The notes: generated by a model not told the origin, from the letters alone. Counted from the first letter of the stretch, positions 35,199 through 45,400 are shown. The stretch is 64,000 nt of DNA from Chitinophagaceae bacterium UBA4407 (GCA_002390845.1 DGQT01000081.1:43723-107722), one strand, 5' to 3'. Numbers and translations: made by a program.

Positions 35199-38100
35199 TT
35201 ATAAGGGAATGTTTACCGTTATAGTAGTTCCGATGTTATTTTCTGATGACAGGTTTAACCGGGTATGCATGGCTTTTGCCCTGCGCTGCATGTTTTCTAA
35301 ACCGTTGCCTTTTGTTACATGCACAGGATCGAAGCCAAGGCCATTGTCTTTTACCTTCAAATATAGATGGCCCGCATGTTTATTTACAACAATAACCGCT
35401 TTTGTGGCGCCTGAATATTTGGCAAGGTTATTAACAGCCTCTTTAAAAATGAGGTAAAGGTTTTGCCGTATATCTGCATGCAGAGTTTCGCCTGTTGAAG
35501 TAATATTTGTTTCGAAGCTGTATTCAATATTCTTTGGCTCAAGCAGCTCGGCAGTATAGCGTTTCATGCGTGCAAGAATGATATCGAGCTTATCATTTTT
35601 AGGGTTGATGCTCCATACAATATCCCGCAGGGCATCTGTTACTTCTGCGGTTTGTTCATTTATTTTATGCAGGTATTCGTTGCGTGTTGCCGTGTCAATT
35701 TTTTGTTGTTGTGATAATTGGGATAGTATGTTGATGCTGGTAAGTGATGCTCCGATATCATCGTGGAGGTCGGCAGAAATATGCTGCCGCATCCTTTCCA
35801 CTTTTCTTACCTGGTTAATACGGTATCTGAAAAATAAATACAAACCTGTTCCTGTTACTATCGTAAGTAACGAATAGAACCACCATGTTTTAAACCAGGG
35901 TGGCGTTATGATTAACAATATTTCAGCGTATCCTTTGCTCCAGGTACCGTTATTGTTGGCTGATCTGACATGGAAAATATATTCTCCGGGATTCAATTGC
36001 GTGTAGCTTACATAATTTCTTGTACCATTATTTACCCAGCCTGTATCTACACCCTGCAGCTTATATTCATAAACAATGTTTTCACTTTGCGAAAAATTTG
36101 GTGACTGAAATTCGAAGCTTATAAAATTCTTTGAATAGGGTAAAGAAATCGTATGTATATAAGGGTTAGCTGTATCTGATTGATATGGGCTGTTCATAAC
36201 ATTTACACTCGTTATTAAGGGCGCAGGGGAATAAGTATTGCTTACAGATAAGCCTGGATTTACCATGTTAAGCCCATTGATGCCCCCAAACCATATTTTG
36301 CCCTCTTTATTTTTATAGCAGGAAGCAGTATTGAACTCCATGCCCTGCAACCCATCATCTTCTGTAAATTTTTTGCAAACACCATTTGTATAATCAATCA
36401 TTACAAGCCCTCCATTACTGCTTACCCAAATATGCCCGTTATTGTCTGGCATTACTGCATATATAACATTATTGGAAAGCCCGTTATCTGTGCTCCATAT
36501 TTTTATTATTTTCATTGTAGCTGCGGATACCTGTATTAAACCATCATCTGTAGCAAGCCACAGATATAAACTATCAAAACAAAAATATCTTGATGTACCA
36601 GACACGTTTTGAAACTGGGGGAAAAAAGTAAACTCTCCGGTTACATAATTATACTTCACCAGGTTTTGTGTTTCGGTTGACATATAGATGTTCCCGTCTT
36701 CCATCTCTTTCATATACCGTACACGCAGTTTATAATTGCCCAAAACATTTTTATTGTCTTTACAGGTATCCCATTTTTTTGTTTCGGGGTTAAAGAGCCG
36801 GAGCCCGTCGCGATAGCCGCCGACAAGCATTTTATTTTGTTTCTTTAGTTTTATTACTGCGCACAGTTCTTTTGTTTGCTCGTCATTGGCATCTGTGTAT
36901 TGCGTAAAATGTTTTATTACTTTATCAAAGCTATATAAACCACCCATTGTCGCCATCCACAATAAATTATTTTCACCTGCAATTATTTGGTAAATATTTT
37001 TTGACTTGGGTTCATCATATTTATACATCGGTGGTTCATAATAATCGTACCTGCCTGTTTTTATATTTGTATGTAACAAGCCACCGTATAATGTTCCCAT
37101 ATAAAAATCTTCATCATTTTCAGAGAACACACTCAGCAGCATATTATCCGGTGCAGTTTTTCCCGGCGCAGGTTCATTTCTCCACAAATCAAACTGTACC
37201 TTTTGCAAATCGTATTTGGCAATGCCGCCGCCACTTAAACCTATCCAGGTTATTTTCTGCCTGTTGGTAAAAAAGCTTAAAATAAACTGCTTCTTTAAAG
37301 AATAGTTTGTACCTGCGGCACCGGCATTTACAAATGTTTTTGCTGTAAGATTTATTTTTATCAATCCTTCACTCCTGCTGCCGATCCATACAGTATTGGA
37401 ATCACTTTGATGGATAACCCTTGCATCTGATAAATATTTTCCACCTTGAAATTTTTTTGAAAAAGATGATAATGAATAATCATTGCCTTCGCCTGGCTGC
37501 ATCAAAATAATTTCAGATGAGTTTGTAATAAACCATAACTGGTTGTTTACAACATTCATATCTGAGATCAGTATTTTTTTTAGTGGCAGTTTGTTTTGTA
37601 ACCCAAGTGGCTGGAACGTTGCGTTGTTTAGTTTATAAATTTCGTGTTCACCGCTTACCCAAACATCACCGCGCTTATCTATGCATAATGCAATAATTTT
37701 TTCGGGAGCCGTTCCCTGCCAGTTTAATAGAGTCATTGCCTGGCGTGTTTTATTGTAGCAAAGCAATCCATCATTTTGTGTTACAATCCAAATATTCTCT
37801 TTATCATCTTCAACTATATTACTTACCGCAACTTCTTCTGATAAAAAAAATCCTTTATAGATACTCGCAGGTAGAAAAAATTTATTTGTATAACGGTTGT
37901 ATAAAGCCATGCCCTGCGTAGTACCAACCCAGAGCCAGTCGTTTTTGTCAGCACACAATGCCGTGATCATTTTTGAAATTCTACCAAAATATTTGGCCCT
38001 GGAACTATCGGTTGTGAAAGCCGGGTTGATGTTAATGAAATTACGCCCGTCAAAACGGTTAATGCCATCCTGTGTGCCAAACCACATAAAGCCATCGCTG

Positions 38101-38252
38101 GTTTCGGCAATACTGTAGATACTATTTTGAGATAAACCTTCGGCAGAAGAGTAAGATTGAAAATAAAGATTTTGGGATATACAATACACTGAGTACAAAA
38201 CACAGCAAATTGATAATACGAGTGCCTTTGAATTTATTTTATACACGCACAT
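35199..38252 (-). CDS. Periplasmic beta-propeller / Y_Y_Y sensor histidine kinase
   Basis: The 1017-aa protein has a signal peptide, then many propeller blades with the two-component-regulator-propeller signature (SIYSIAETSDGFMWFGTQDG, repeated variants such as DKNDWLWVGTTQG), a Y_Y_Y domain (about 700-770), a membrane helix (about 785-805), a HisKA_3 domain with H830 (ADLHDDIGASLTS) and a HATPase domain (N941 region FKEAVNNLAKYSGA, DNGLGF). It lacks the fused regulator of hybrid SusR-like proteins; the adjacent NarL-type protein at 34505 is the partner. The ligand is unknown, often a glycan in relatives. Confidence 0.9.
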   Translation of the reverse strand: MCVYKINSKALVLSICCVLYSVYCISQNLYFQSYSSAEGLSQNSIYSIAETSDGFMWFGTQDGINRFDGRNFININPAFTTDSSRAKYFGRISKMITALCADKNDWLWVGTTQGMALYNRYTNKFFLPASIYKGFFLSEEVAVSNIVEDDKENIWIVTQNDGLLCYNKTRQAMTLLNWQGTAPEKIIALCIDKRGDVWVSGEHEIYKLNNATFQPLGLQNKLPLKKILISDMNVVNNQLWFITNSSEIILMQPGEGNDYSLSSFSKKFQGGKYLSDARVIHQSDSNTVWIGSRSEGLIKINLTAKTFVNAGAAGTNYSLKKQFILSFFTNRQKITWIGLSGGGIAKYDLQKVQFDLWRNEPAPGKTAPDNMLLSVFSENDEDFYMGTLYGGLLHTNIKTGRYDYYEPPMYKYDEPKSKNIYQIIAGENNLLWMATMGGLYSFDKVIKHFTQYTDANDEQTKELCAVIKLKKQNKMLVGGYRDGLRLFNPETKKWDTCKDNKNVLGNYKLRVRYMKEMEDGNIYMSTETQNLVKYNYVTGEFTFFPQFQNVSGTSRYFCFDSLYLWLATDDGLIQVSAATMKIIKIWSTDNGLSNNVIYAVMPDNNGHIWVSSNGGLVMIDYTNGVCKKFTEDDGLQGMEFNTASCYKNKEGKIWFGGINGLNMVNPGLSVSNTYSPAPLITSVNVMNSPYQSDTANPYIHTISLPYSKNFISFEFQSPNFSQSENIVYEYKLQGVDTGWVNNGTRNYVSYTQLNPGEYIFHVRSANNNGTWSKGYAEILLIITPPWFKTWWFYSLLTIVTGTGLYLFFRYRINQVRKVERMRQHISADLHDDIGASLTSINILSQLSQQQKIDTATRNEYLHKINEQTAEVTDALRDIVWSINPKNDKLDIILARMKRYTAELLEPKNIEYSFETNITSTGETLHADIRQNLYLIFKEAVNNLAKYSGATKAVIVVNKHAGHLYLKVKDNGLGFDPVHVTKGNGLENMQRRAKAMHTRLNLSSENNIGTTITVNIPL

Positions 38253-38310
38253 TAATAAAGTGTGTTGTTTTGATGAAGCATTTTAAACTTTGTTCAATAT
38301 ACTTATTTCT

Positions 38311-38382
38311 TTTTGTACCAAACTCCATTGCTGCTATTAAGCATTTTTGCGTCGCACACTTCAGGGTTCTGTTGTTTACGCG
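38311..38382 (-). repeat. Intergenic element, A core, inverted (38347-38357)
   Basis: TGTACCAAACTCC replaces the usual GAGCCnGGC, and TTTTGCGTCGCACACTTCAGGGTTCTG is well kept. It lies upstream of the sensor kinase. Confidence 0.75.
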
Positions 38383-38540
38383 GCACAGTGCAGGCATGTA
38401 TTTAAAATGCAGCCATCATAAAACAAGCACTGGTGCAGCGCAAGAGCAATTATATACCACAATGATTTAAATGTTACAATGATTTAATTTCAAACAAATT
38501 ATTAAGAAAGTCATTGTACCTGTTTTAGGTTTAAGGGTTG

Positions 38541-38942
38541 CTATTTTTTATTTGTTGTTTTATCAACCAATTGTTGCCTGTAATCATCAACTTCTTTCGC
38601 TTTGTTTGCCGGAAGAAGCGATTTTAATGAATCAAGTTTAGCCTGAAAAGGTTTAGCCAGTTTGTTCATTTCTTCCTTTGCAGTCTGTTTTTCAGCTTGC
38701 GTTTTAGCATTGCTCATGTTATTGATTGCCTCATTCATATAAAAGAAAACGCTGTCTTCATAAGCTTTCGCCTGGCTAACAATATTGTCCTGCATATCTT
38801 CAGACATTGCCTTTGTCCTGTCAATCATTTGCGTGGATGATGTATCATTGCTATTGGTTGGTTCTTTAGAACCTGAACTATTACATGACCCTAGCATAAG
38901 TAATATGGATGGATAGATGATCCATGATAAATTAGTTTTCAT
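38541..38942 (-). CDS. Small lipoprotein, 133 aa
   Basis: The protein has a lipoprotein signal with the lipid cysteine at residue 20 (LGSCNSS). A Ser/Asn/Thr-rich linker follows, then a helical region rich in Gln, Lys and Glu (SEDMQDNIVSQAKAYEDSVF onward) that may form a coiled coil. It is not a named family to me. It lies between the sensor kinase and the T9SS type A protein, in the same direction as both. Confidence 0.6.
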   Translation of the reverse strand: MKTNLSWIIYPSILLMLGSCNSSGSKEPTNSNDTSSTQMIDRTKAMSEDMQDNIVSQAKAYEDSVFFYMNEAINNMSNAKTQAEKQTAKEEMNKLAKPFQAKLDSLKSLLPANKAKEVDDYRQQLVDKTTNKK

Positions 38943-39055
38943 AATGTTGTTTTTTATTTTTATTTATTTAAATATGGTCTAAATGTTATGTAGTATCCGG
39001 CACAACAGAAACTTCCTGTTTATTTCACTGCCCGGCTCATAAAATTCTTTCGCTT

Positions 39056-41173
39056 TTATTTTGTAATCACCATGCGTTTGCTGTCAATAAACCTGCCATC
39101 AATATACAGCGAATAAACATAAACACCCTGTGCAAGTATACCTGCATTTATAGTTAACGAGCCTTTGCCTGCAGATGTAAGTACAAACTGCTTTACCACC
39201 CTGCCGGTAATATCTGCAACAGTTATTTGTGCATTGGTAAATTTGTTTGATAAGCTATATTGTATAACAGTACTGCTTTTGAAAGGATTGGGAATGTTCT
39301 GTTGCAGCAACGCCGCAGGCAATAACTGCAAACTGCTTTCATCAGTTTCATTGGCTGATGCAATGCTTTCTTTACAGGTATTATTAACGGTAGTAGCCGG
39401 AGAAGTTTTTGAACATTGGGTAACCGTGTTTGTAACAAGCACTTTGTATTTGCCTGCTTTCTTAGTTGTGTAGGTACTGTTAACTTCGCCAGCAATAGCA
39501 GCATTGCCTTTATACCATTGATACGTTAATCCTGCACCGGTATTGGCAGTAAATGTTACTGTATTGGTGGCACATTTATTTACAGTGCCGGATGGTGAAA
39601 TGGTAGCAACAGGTTTTATACTTACAATACTGTTTGGTGAAAAAGTTGATAATAAACAACCTGCATTTACCACAACAGCAGTATAAGTGCCTGGTGTGGT
39701 TGCAGTATATGTTCGGGATGTTGCCGTGGATATTTCTACATTGTTTTTATACCAATAATAAAAATAAACAAGACCGCCGGGCATACTCATGGCTACAGTA
39801 CCACCGCAGGCAGGTCCGTTTGGCGTAATGGTGGCAGCAGATACTGGTGGCAGAAAGCATTGGCTTAGTTTTACTACCCAATAATCAGGGTAACCGCCTG
39901 GGCCATGGTTACCACTTACATCGCCGTCATTAGACCAAGTTATTCCACTGATTAAATAACTGCCATCGGCGGTTTCAATACCGGCTGCAGCCTGATCCTG
40001 GCTTCCCCCGCCTGCAGACAGTTGCCAGTCAATTGTTTGAGACCTGTTTAGTTTAATCATCCAGGAATCAAAGCTTCCATGATTGCTTGTAACATCTCCA
40101 TCAAGCGATCCGGATTCTGTGGTTATGAAGTAACCCTGATCGTTTGTTACCTGTATTGAACTCCCCGTTATAGCATCAGTTCCTGATCCTCCAAAACATT
40201 TTGCTGAGGTTAAAACGCCATTACCATCATCAAATGTTACTAACCATAAATCTGTACCGCCGTGGTTACCCGTAACATTATAATCGTTCGGAGAATTTGT
40301 AACGCCAGATGCAACGATGCTCACAACCGGGTCGGATGTTTTCTTCAGCGAATGAATAACATCGTAGCCGGAGCCACCGTATGTCTGGCTCCACATTAAC
40401 GTGCCATTCAGTGAATTAATTTTTGCAAACCACGCATCATAATTTCCATAGTTTATTGAAAGGTCGCCATTGGTTGATGAAGCTTCTCCCGCAAATACAA
40501 AATTGCCGTCATTGGTTTCTATTATATCATTAGCCCTATCATCACCGGAACCACCACAACATTTTGTCCATACAACGGCACCTGTTGAAGCAAGCTTAAC
40601 AACCCAGGCATCGCCGCTACCATGATTGCCAGTTACATCACCATCATTGGATAATGTGTACCCGCATAAAATATAGCCACCATCTGCCGTGGTTTTTATG
40701 GAACCAAGGTCTTCATTATTTGAACCGCCCAGCGATCTTTGCCATTGAATATTACCTGCAGCATCAATCTTTACTACCCAAATGTCTCTCATACCGTGAT
40801 TGCCGGTAACATCGCCATTAACAGAGTTACATGTGCAGATAAAGATATAACCACCATCCGGTGTTTTACTTATTTTAGGTTGCCATTCATCATTTGATCC
40901 GCCATAAGTTTTTTGCCATTGTATGGTTCCCGATGCATTTAATTTTACAATCCAGATGTCAGTACCACCGTGATTGCCCGTTATATCTCCATTGTTTGAT
41001 GTGGCATCACCAATTATCATATAACCGCCATCGCTGGTTTGGCGGCAATCATTTGCACCATCAAAACCGGTGCCGCCCAAACATTTTTGCCATTGAATGG
41101 GCGGTACTGTTTGTGCAATTGAAATAAAATTTGCAGCTACAAAAAACAGCAGGAGTATTAGTTTAGTTTTCAT
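39056..41173 (-). CDS. Secreted repeat protein with T9SS type A tail
   Basis: The 705-aa protein has a signal peptide ending SIAQ (residue 21). About seven repeats of 50-60 residues follow, each with GGS(N/G)D, TxDGGYI and NHGxxDxWVVKL, probably forming a beta-propeller. Two Ig-like/PKD-like domains (about 450-600, with TFTANTGAGLTYQWYKGNAA) precede a T9SS type A domain (QNIPNPF ... DSKRMVITK). It is exported by the type IX system. Ligand unknown; the repeats are common in Bacteroidota secreted proteins. Confidence 0.8.
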   Translation of the reverse strand: MKTKLILLLFFVAANFISIAQTVPPIQWQKCLGGTGFDGANDCRQTSDGGYMIIGDATSNNGDITGNHGGTDIWIVKLNASGTIQWQKTYGGSNDEWQPKISKTPDGGYIFICTCNSVNGDVTGNHGMRDIWVVKIDAAGNIQWQRSLGGSNNEDLGSIKTTADGGYILCGYTLSNDGDVTGNHGSGDAWVVKLASTGAVVWTKCCGGSGDDRANDIIETNDGNFVFAGEASSTNGDLSINYGNYDAWFAKINSLNGTLMWSQTYGGSGYDVIHSLKKTSDPVVSIVASGVTNSPNDYNVTGNHGGTDLWLVTFDDGNGVLTSAKCFGGSGTDAITGSSIQVTNDQGYFITTESGSLDGDVTSNHGSFDSWMIKLNRSQTIDWQLSAGGGSQDQAAAGIETADGSYLISGITWSNDGDVSGNHGPGGYPDYWVVKLSQCFLPPVSAATITPNGPACGGTVAMSMPGGLVYFYYWYKNNVEISTATSRTYTATTPGTYTAVVVNAGCLLSTFSPNSIVSIKPVATISPSGTVNKCATNTVTFTANTGAGLTYQWYKGNAAIAGEVNSTYTTKKAGKYKVLVTNTVTQCSKTSPATTVNNTCKESIASANETDESSLQLLPAALLQQNIPNPFKSSTVIQYSLSNKFTNAQITVADITGRVVKQFVLTSAGKGSLTINAGILAQGVYVYSLYIDGRFIDSKRMVITK

Positions 41174-41242
41174 AACATTTTGTTTGTTGTAAAACTAAAC
41201 TGTACTATAAGGCCGGGCAATCACCTCTTTCCGTGATTTTTT

Positions 41243-41305
41243 TATTGAGCGGGCTACAATATTGCTATTCAGCTTCTGTTGTGTCACTCACTAGTACTGT
41301 ATAAC
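41243..41305 (-). repeat. Intergenic element, C core, inverted
   Basis: TTTTATTGAGCGGGCT is followed by TTGTGTCACTCACTAGTACTG. It is one of three C-core copies, upstream of the T9SS gene at 41173. Confidence 0.75.
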
Positions 41306-41363
41306 AGGTATCAGCAACCAAATTCAGAATGGATTATTTATCCTGTTATTTGAATAAAAGGCA

Positions 41364-41389
41364 CAAAAAAAGCTCTCAGGGAGAGCTTT
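41364..41389 (-). terminator. Minus-strand Rho-independent terminator with no gene in front of it
   Basis: On the minus strand AAAGCTCTC, loop CCT, GAGAGCTTT is followed by TTTT. The perfect 9-bp stem with a downstream U-tract fits a terminator, but no minus-strand CDS lies between it and 41694. The gap 41174-41693 otherwise holds only the C-core element and A+T-rich DNA. Confidence 0.7.
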
Positions 41390-41693
41390 AGGGTTACAGG
41401 TCTTTCTTTTGGATAATGGAGCGTTAAGTTCTTAAGGATATAGGAATGAAACTGCTGTAAAAGTAAAAGCTTACCATTTCATAATACGCGAAATAAGATA
41501 ATAGGCTATCCAAATAAGACACTATTTTGCTTAATATTTTTTTTGTCAGGCATTTTTAGACTTAACATATTTTATAAAAGGATTTTCTCCGGTGATATTT
41601 TATTCAACTCTCAAATTCTTCAGCAACAAGAACTTAAATGAATATTACAAACATAATTTCGCTGCTTAATTAAATGGCCAGACCTGTTACGTT

Positions 41694-42341
41694 ATGACGC
41701 ATAAGGATTATTACAATATACTGGGTGTAAAACCTTCAGCTTCTGCTGAAGAAATTAAAAGATCGTACAGGAGGCTGGCATTAAAATTTCATCCGGATAA
41801 AAACCCTGATGATGTTTTGGCAGAGGCATTTTTTAAGGATATTACAGAAGCCTACAGCATTTTATCAGATACTACTAAACGGGAAGATTACCATTTTAAA
41901 AGATTTAATACCTACAATTATTCTTACGATTCGGGGCTGGCAATTACCCCACAAAGTATATTGAAAGATGCGCTTAAACTGAAAACACTTCTTGAAAAAG
42001 CCGACCCTTACCGCATTAACAGAGATGCTTTGATTTTACAGGTTGAGCAGGTTTTATCTGAAAGCAATATCAGGTTGCTTAGTGAAGAAAAAGATATTGT
42101 TATTAACGAAGCACTTGTTGATGCTTTGCTAACTGTATGCAAACCTTTAAAATATTCCGTTGCAGAAAATATAGCAGTTAAATTAAGGGAACTTGCAAAT
42201 GAGGATTATAAAATAAAAAACAGTATTGCTACTTTTCTTAAACTTCAAAAGAAGCGTGATTATTGGGAACGTTATAAAACTCTGGTTGCAATAATTATCA
42301 CCATTTTACTGTGTGCAATTATTTACCAGATTGGAAAGTGA
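41694..42341 (+). CDS. J-domain protein with C-terminal membrane anchor
   Basis: The 215-aa protein opens with a complete J domain (residues 4-66): YYNILGVKPSASAEEIKRSY and the HPD motif at 33-35. The middle is helical and unlike the Gly/Phe and zinc regions of DnaJ. One hydrophobic helix lies at the very end (about 194-212, LVAIIITILLCAIIYQIG), giving a tail-anchored topology. It probably recruits DnaK to the inner membrane. There is no neighbouring dnaK; it seems to be a single-gene transcript. Confidence 0.85.
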   Translation: MTHKDYYNILGVKPSASAEEIKRSYRRLALKFHPDKNPDDVLAEAFFKDITEAYSILSDTTKREDYHFKRFNTYNYSYDSGLAITPQSILKDALKLKTLLEKADPYRINRDALILQVEQVLSESNIRLLSEEKDIVINEALVDALLTVCKPLKYSVAENIAVKLRELANEDYKIKNSIATFLKLQKKRDYWERYKTLVAIIITILLCAIIYQIGK

Positions 42342-42360
42342 TGCAGAATCTGCAAAAAGT

Positions 42361-42504
42361 TATTGAGCATACGAGTACGATACCGAAATGAATTCGGTCC
42401 CGAAAACTTTCTGGATGCCACGCTTCGCTTAAATGCTGTCATGAAAGAGGAACTGTGAAACGAGCGTGGCAAGTAAAGTTTCATAGATTTACAACTGCCG
42501 GGCT
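42361..42504 (+). repeat. Composite intergenic element (A-left half, hairpin, B half)
   Basis: CGAGTACGA is followed by a palindromic ACCGAAATGAATTCGGT (42382-42398), GCCACGCTTC, and then the B core GAGCGTGGCAAG. It ends GCCGGGCTCAAAAAAAA 10 bases before the esterase gene stop. GCCACGCT and AGCGTGGC form 8-bp arms. Confidence 0.85.
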
Positions 42505-42513
42505 CAAAAAAAA

Positions 42514-43440
42514 TTACAATAATTTATTTGCCTTCATCCAGTTAATACAACGTTCAAACCATTGATCGGTTGTAGTGGTATTGTTTAAACCAAAACCGTG
42601 GCCTCCGTGTGCGTAAAGGTGCATTTCGGCAGAGATATGATGCTTTACAAGCGCCTGGTAATATAGAATACTGTTATCGGGTTTTACGCCACCATCGTCA
42701 GAAGAATGTACAAAAAAGGCGGGCGGTGTTTGATCTGTAACCTGCTCTTCGTTTGAGAAGTAGTGCAATAATTTTTGATCGGGGGTTTTGCCAATTAAAT
42801 TGTCACGTGACCCAATATGCCCAACGCTGTCGCTGAAACTTATAACGGGGTAAATGAGTAAAGAAAAATCGGGACGAAGGTTTTCGCCACTAAGTTCTTT
42901 ACGCACCGCATCATTAAAATGCACACTTGCAGAAGCCGCCAAATGCCCGCCGGCACTGAATCCCATAATGCCTACTTTGTTTTCATCAACGCCGTATTGC
43001 TTAGCATTTTTACGAATGAAATATAAAGCCTGCTGTGCATCCATTAATGGAACAAATGCTTTGTTCGTCATGCATGCTTCGTTTGGCAAACGGTAATACA
43101 AAACAAAGGCAGTAACACCAATTTCATTAAATTTCTTTGCAACATCGGCGCCTTCGTGGCCGGCAGCTACAACACCATACCCGCCACCGGGGCAAATCAA
43201 CACTGCAGTTCCATTGCGTTTATCTGCAGGTGCTTCAAAAACGGTTATTGTTGGCTTTACAATATTTTGAACGATGAGCAAGCCGTTTTTATTCCAGCTT
43301 GTATCAATAAATTCACGCTGGGTTACACTGCATGGTTTTGAGTTGGGAATATCCCCATCGTACAATGGAATAACTTTCTGGCCTTTTATTGAACCGGCGA
43401 TAAACATAATGGTGGCAATTAATGTTAGAAGTTTGCGCAT
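42514..43440 (-). CDS. Secreted alpha/beta-hydrolase, acetyl-xylan-esterase-like
   Basis: The 308-aa protein has a signal peptide ending KGQ (residue 21). It shows the BD-FAE/esterase pattern: VLICPGGGYGVVAAGHEG (oxyanion region), the nucleophile elbow GFSAGGHLA, an acid region with SSDDGGVKPDNS, and the catalytic His in HGGHGFGL near the end. It likely cleaves ester groups on plant or microbial polysaccharides in the periplasm. Substrate is not determinable. It is divergent from the CrtA-like gene. Confidence 0.85.
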   Translation of the reverse strand: MRKLLTLIATIMFIAGSIKGQKVIPLYDGDIPNSKPCSVTQREFIDTSWNKNGLLIVQNIVKPTITVFEAPADKRNGTAVLICPGGGYGVVAAGHEGADVAKKFNEIGVTAFVLYYRLPNEACMTNKAFVPLMDAQQALYFIRKNAKQYGVDENKVGIMGFSAGGHLAASASVHFNDAVRKELSGENLRPDFSLLIYPVISFSDSVGHIGSRDNLIGKTPDQKLLHYFSNEEQVTDQTPPAFFVHSSDDGGVKPDNSILYYQALVKHHISAEMHLYAHGGHGFGLNNTTTTDQWFERCINWMKANKLL

Positions 43441-43521
43441 GATAAAATAAGTTGATTGTATCTTACATTTTATAATCGTCTAAAGTTATATCAAAACATA
43501 AAAGCAATAAATCATTTTCTT

Positions 43522-44226
43522 TTGAACTGCACATTAACCATTGTACGTTATCCGAAATATCTTGGCTTTGCAGGTTTTGTTTCAATGGCCTTGTTTCGGT
43601 TGCCTTTGATGTTTAATAAGAAAATCAGTTTCTGGAAACTACTCGGATGCGGAAAAAACGGCACATTTGATATTCATCCAGACTGGCTGCAGTGGGGCGT
43701 ATTAACTGCTTCTGGTATAAGTGAAAACTACAAACCACAAACTACAAACTACAAACCCTTGTATAACTCATGGTATAAATTTTTTCGTTGTGAAGTCTGG
43801 ACGGTTATAATCGAACCAATAGAAGGGCACGGCACATGGGATGGCAGGGAAGTATTTGGAACCTTACCCAAACAAACAGATTACGAAGGATTAATTGCTG
43901 TACTTACAAGGGCAACGATCAGGATAAACAAATTAAAAAGCTTCTGGAAAAACGTTGACGGAGTAGCCTCAAAAATGAATAATACTCCAGGCTTTATTAC
44001 TTCAATTGGTATTGGTGAAGTACCCTGGATAAAACAGGCAACCTTTAGCATTTGGCAAAGCAAGGAAAGCATGAAACAGTTTGCCTATAAAATGCAAGAG
44101 CATGCAGCAGTAATTCGAAAAACAAAACAACAAAACTGGTATAGTGAAGATATGTTTGTTCGGTTTAAACCCATTGCCAGTTTTGGAACTTTACGCGGAA
44201 TAAACCCATTAGAAGGAAAGTTGTAG
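43522..44226 (+). CDS. Spheroidene monooxygenase (CrtA)-like protein
   Basis: The product resembles the CrtA-like family found in many Bacteroidota: LTIVRYPKYLGFAGF near the start, the signature NKKISFWKLLGCGKNGTFD, then CEVWTVIIEPIEGHGTWDG and WYSEDMFVRFKPIASFGT. CrtA oxidises carotenoids in phototrophs; the role here is unproven and no other carotenoid gene is present. No ATG opens the frame. It extends to a TTG at 43456, only 16 bases from the divergent gene, so the TTG at 43522 is preferred. A short tandem-repeat insertion lies at 43727-43757. Confidence 0.7.
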   Translation: MNCTLTIVRYPKYLGFAGFVSMALFRLPLMFNKKISFWKLLGCGKNGTFDIHPDWLQWGVLTASGISENYKPQTTNYKPLYNSWYKFFRCEVWTVIIEPIEGHGTWDGREVFGTLPKQTDYEGLIAVLTRATIRINKLKSFWKNVDGVASKMNNTPGFITSIGIGEVPWIKQATFSIWQSKESMKQFAYKMQEHAAVIRKTKQQNWYSEDMFVRFKPIASFGTLRGINPLEGKL

Positions 44227-44401
44227 ATTTGCCCTAACGTTTGTTTGTGTATGAAGAATAACTGCTTCACATATTTGCCATGCATTGCATTTGCCTTACA
44301 ATTATTACCAGTGAACTTTTATATTCCTGAGTAATAATCTGATCGTTCTTAACCCGTTAAGATTTCCGATTTACATTTTACTATTTATCCCTTTACATTT
44401 T

Positions 44402-45349
44402 ATGAAAAATATAAAACTGATTGAAGTTCCTTCAGAAATAGGTGCCGGCTCCCGCGGCGCAAGCCTTGGCATAGATGCCATTAAGATTGCAGCCCTTGAT
44501 TTTATGAGTAGTTTTTTTGTGCATTTTCCTTCAGAAAAAATACCTACAGAAAACAAGATGTTGTACGAACCCATAGAATCGCCTTATGCCAAAAGGGTTA
44601 AAGGTGTTATGTTGATGTATGATAAAATTTCTAAAGCAGTAAGCGACACCATAAAAAATAATTTCTTCCCCGTTATTCTTAGTGGCGACCACAGCAATGC
44701 AGGTGCAACAATTGCAGGCATTAAAATGGCAAAACCTAAAAGTAAACTCGGTGTAATATGGATCGATGCACATGCCGATCTGCACACCCCCTATACTACG
44801 CCATCAGGTAATATGCACGGCATGCCATTAGCGACTGCCATTAACGAAGACAATAACGATTGTGCAGTTCATGAACTGGATGTTGAAACAATAAAGCAGT
44901 GGAACTACCTTAAAAATATTGGTAAAATAGCTCCAAAAGTTCTGCCTGAAGATGTTGTGCTGATCTCCTTACGTGATTATGAAAAAGAAGAAAAACATCT
45001 GATAGAAAAATTGGGAATGAAAGTGATTACCACAAGTGAAGTACGGCGCAAAGGCCCTGAAAACATTGTTCGTTCCGTGATAAGGTATCTAAGTGATTGT
45101 ACAGATATTTATGTAAGTTTTGATGTAGATAGCCTCGATTCATCCATCTCCCGTGGCACCGGAACACCCGTAAGCAACGGACTTAGAGAGCGGGAAGCTG
45201 AGGACCTCATCAGCAAATTTATGCAGAACCGGAAAATATGCTGTTTCGAAATAACCGAAGTAAATCCTACACTTGATAAAGAAAATCTTATGGCCGAAAT
45301 TGCCTTTAACATTCTTCAACGCAGCGTAAATATTTTAATGATGAACTAA
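44402..45349 (+). CDS. Arginase-family ureohydrolase
   Basis: The 315-aa protein has all manganese ligands of the arginase/agmatinase family: H97 in SGDHS, D122-H124-D126 in IDAHADLH, and D241/D243 in SFDVDSLD. GTGTPV follows, and late E in FEITEVNP. The N-terminal IEVPSEIGAG with extended N-terminus favours arginase, though formimidoylglutamase cannot be excluded. It probably hydrolyses arginine to ornithine and urea in the cytoplasm. It appears to be a single-gene transcript. Confidence 0.85.
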   Translation: MKNIKLIEVPSEIGAGSRGASLGIDAIKIAALDFMSSFFVHFPSEKIPTENKMLYEPIESPYAKRVKGVMLMYDKISKAVSDTIKNNFFPVILSGDHSNAGATIAGIKMAKPKSKLGVIWIDAHADLHTPYTTPSGNMHGMPLATAINEDNNDCAVHELDVETIKQWNYLKNIGKIAPKVLPEDVVLISLRDYEKEEKHLIEKLGMKVITTSEVRRKGPENIVRSVIRYLSDCTDIYVSFDVDSLDSSISRGTGTPVSNGLREREAEDLISKFMQNRKICCFEITEVNPTLDKENLMAEIAFNILQRSVNILMMN

Positions 45350-45400
45350 GACTGATGTGCAGATTTTAAGATGTGCGGATGTGTATGTTAAATACATATT

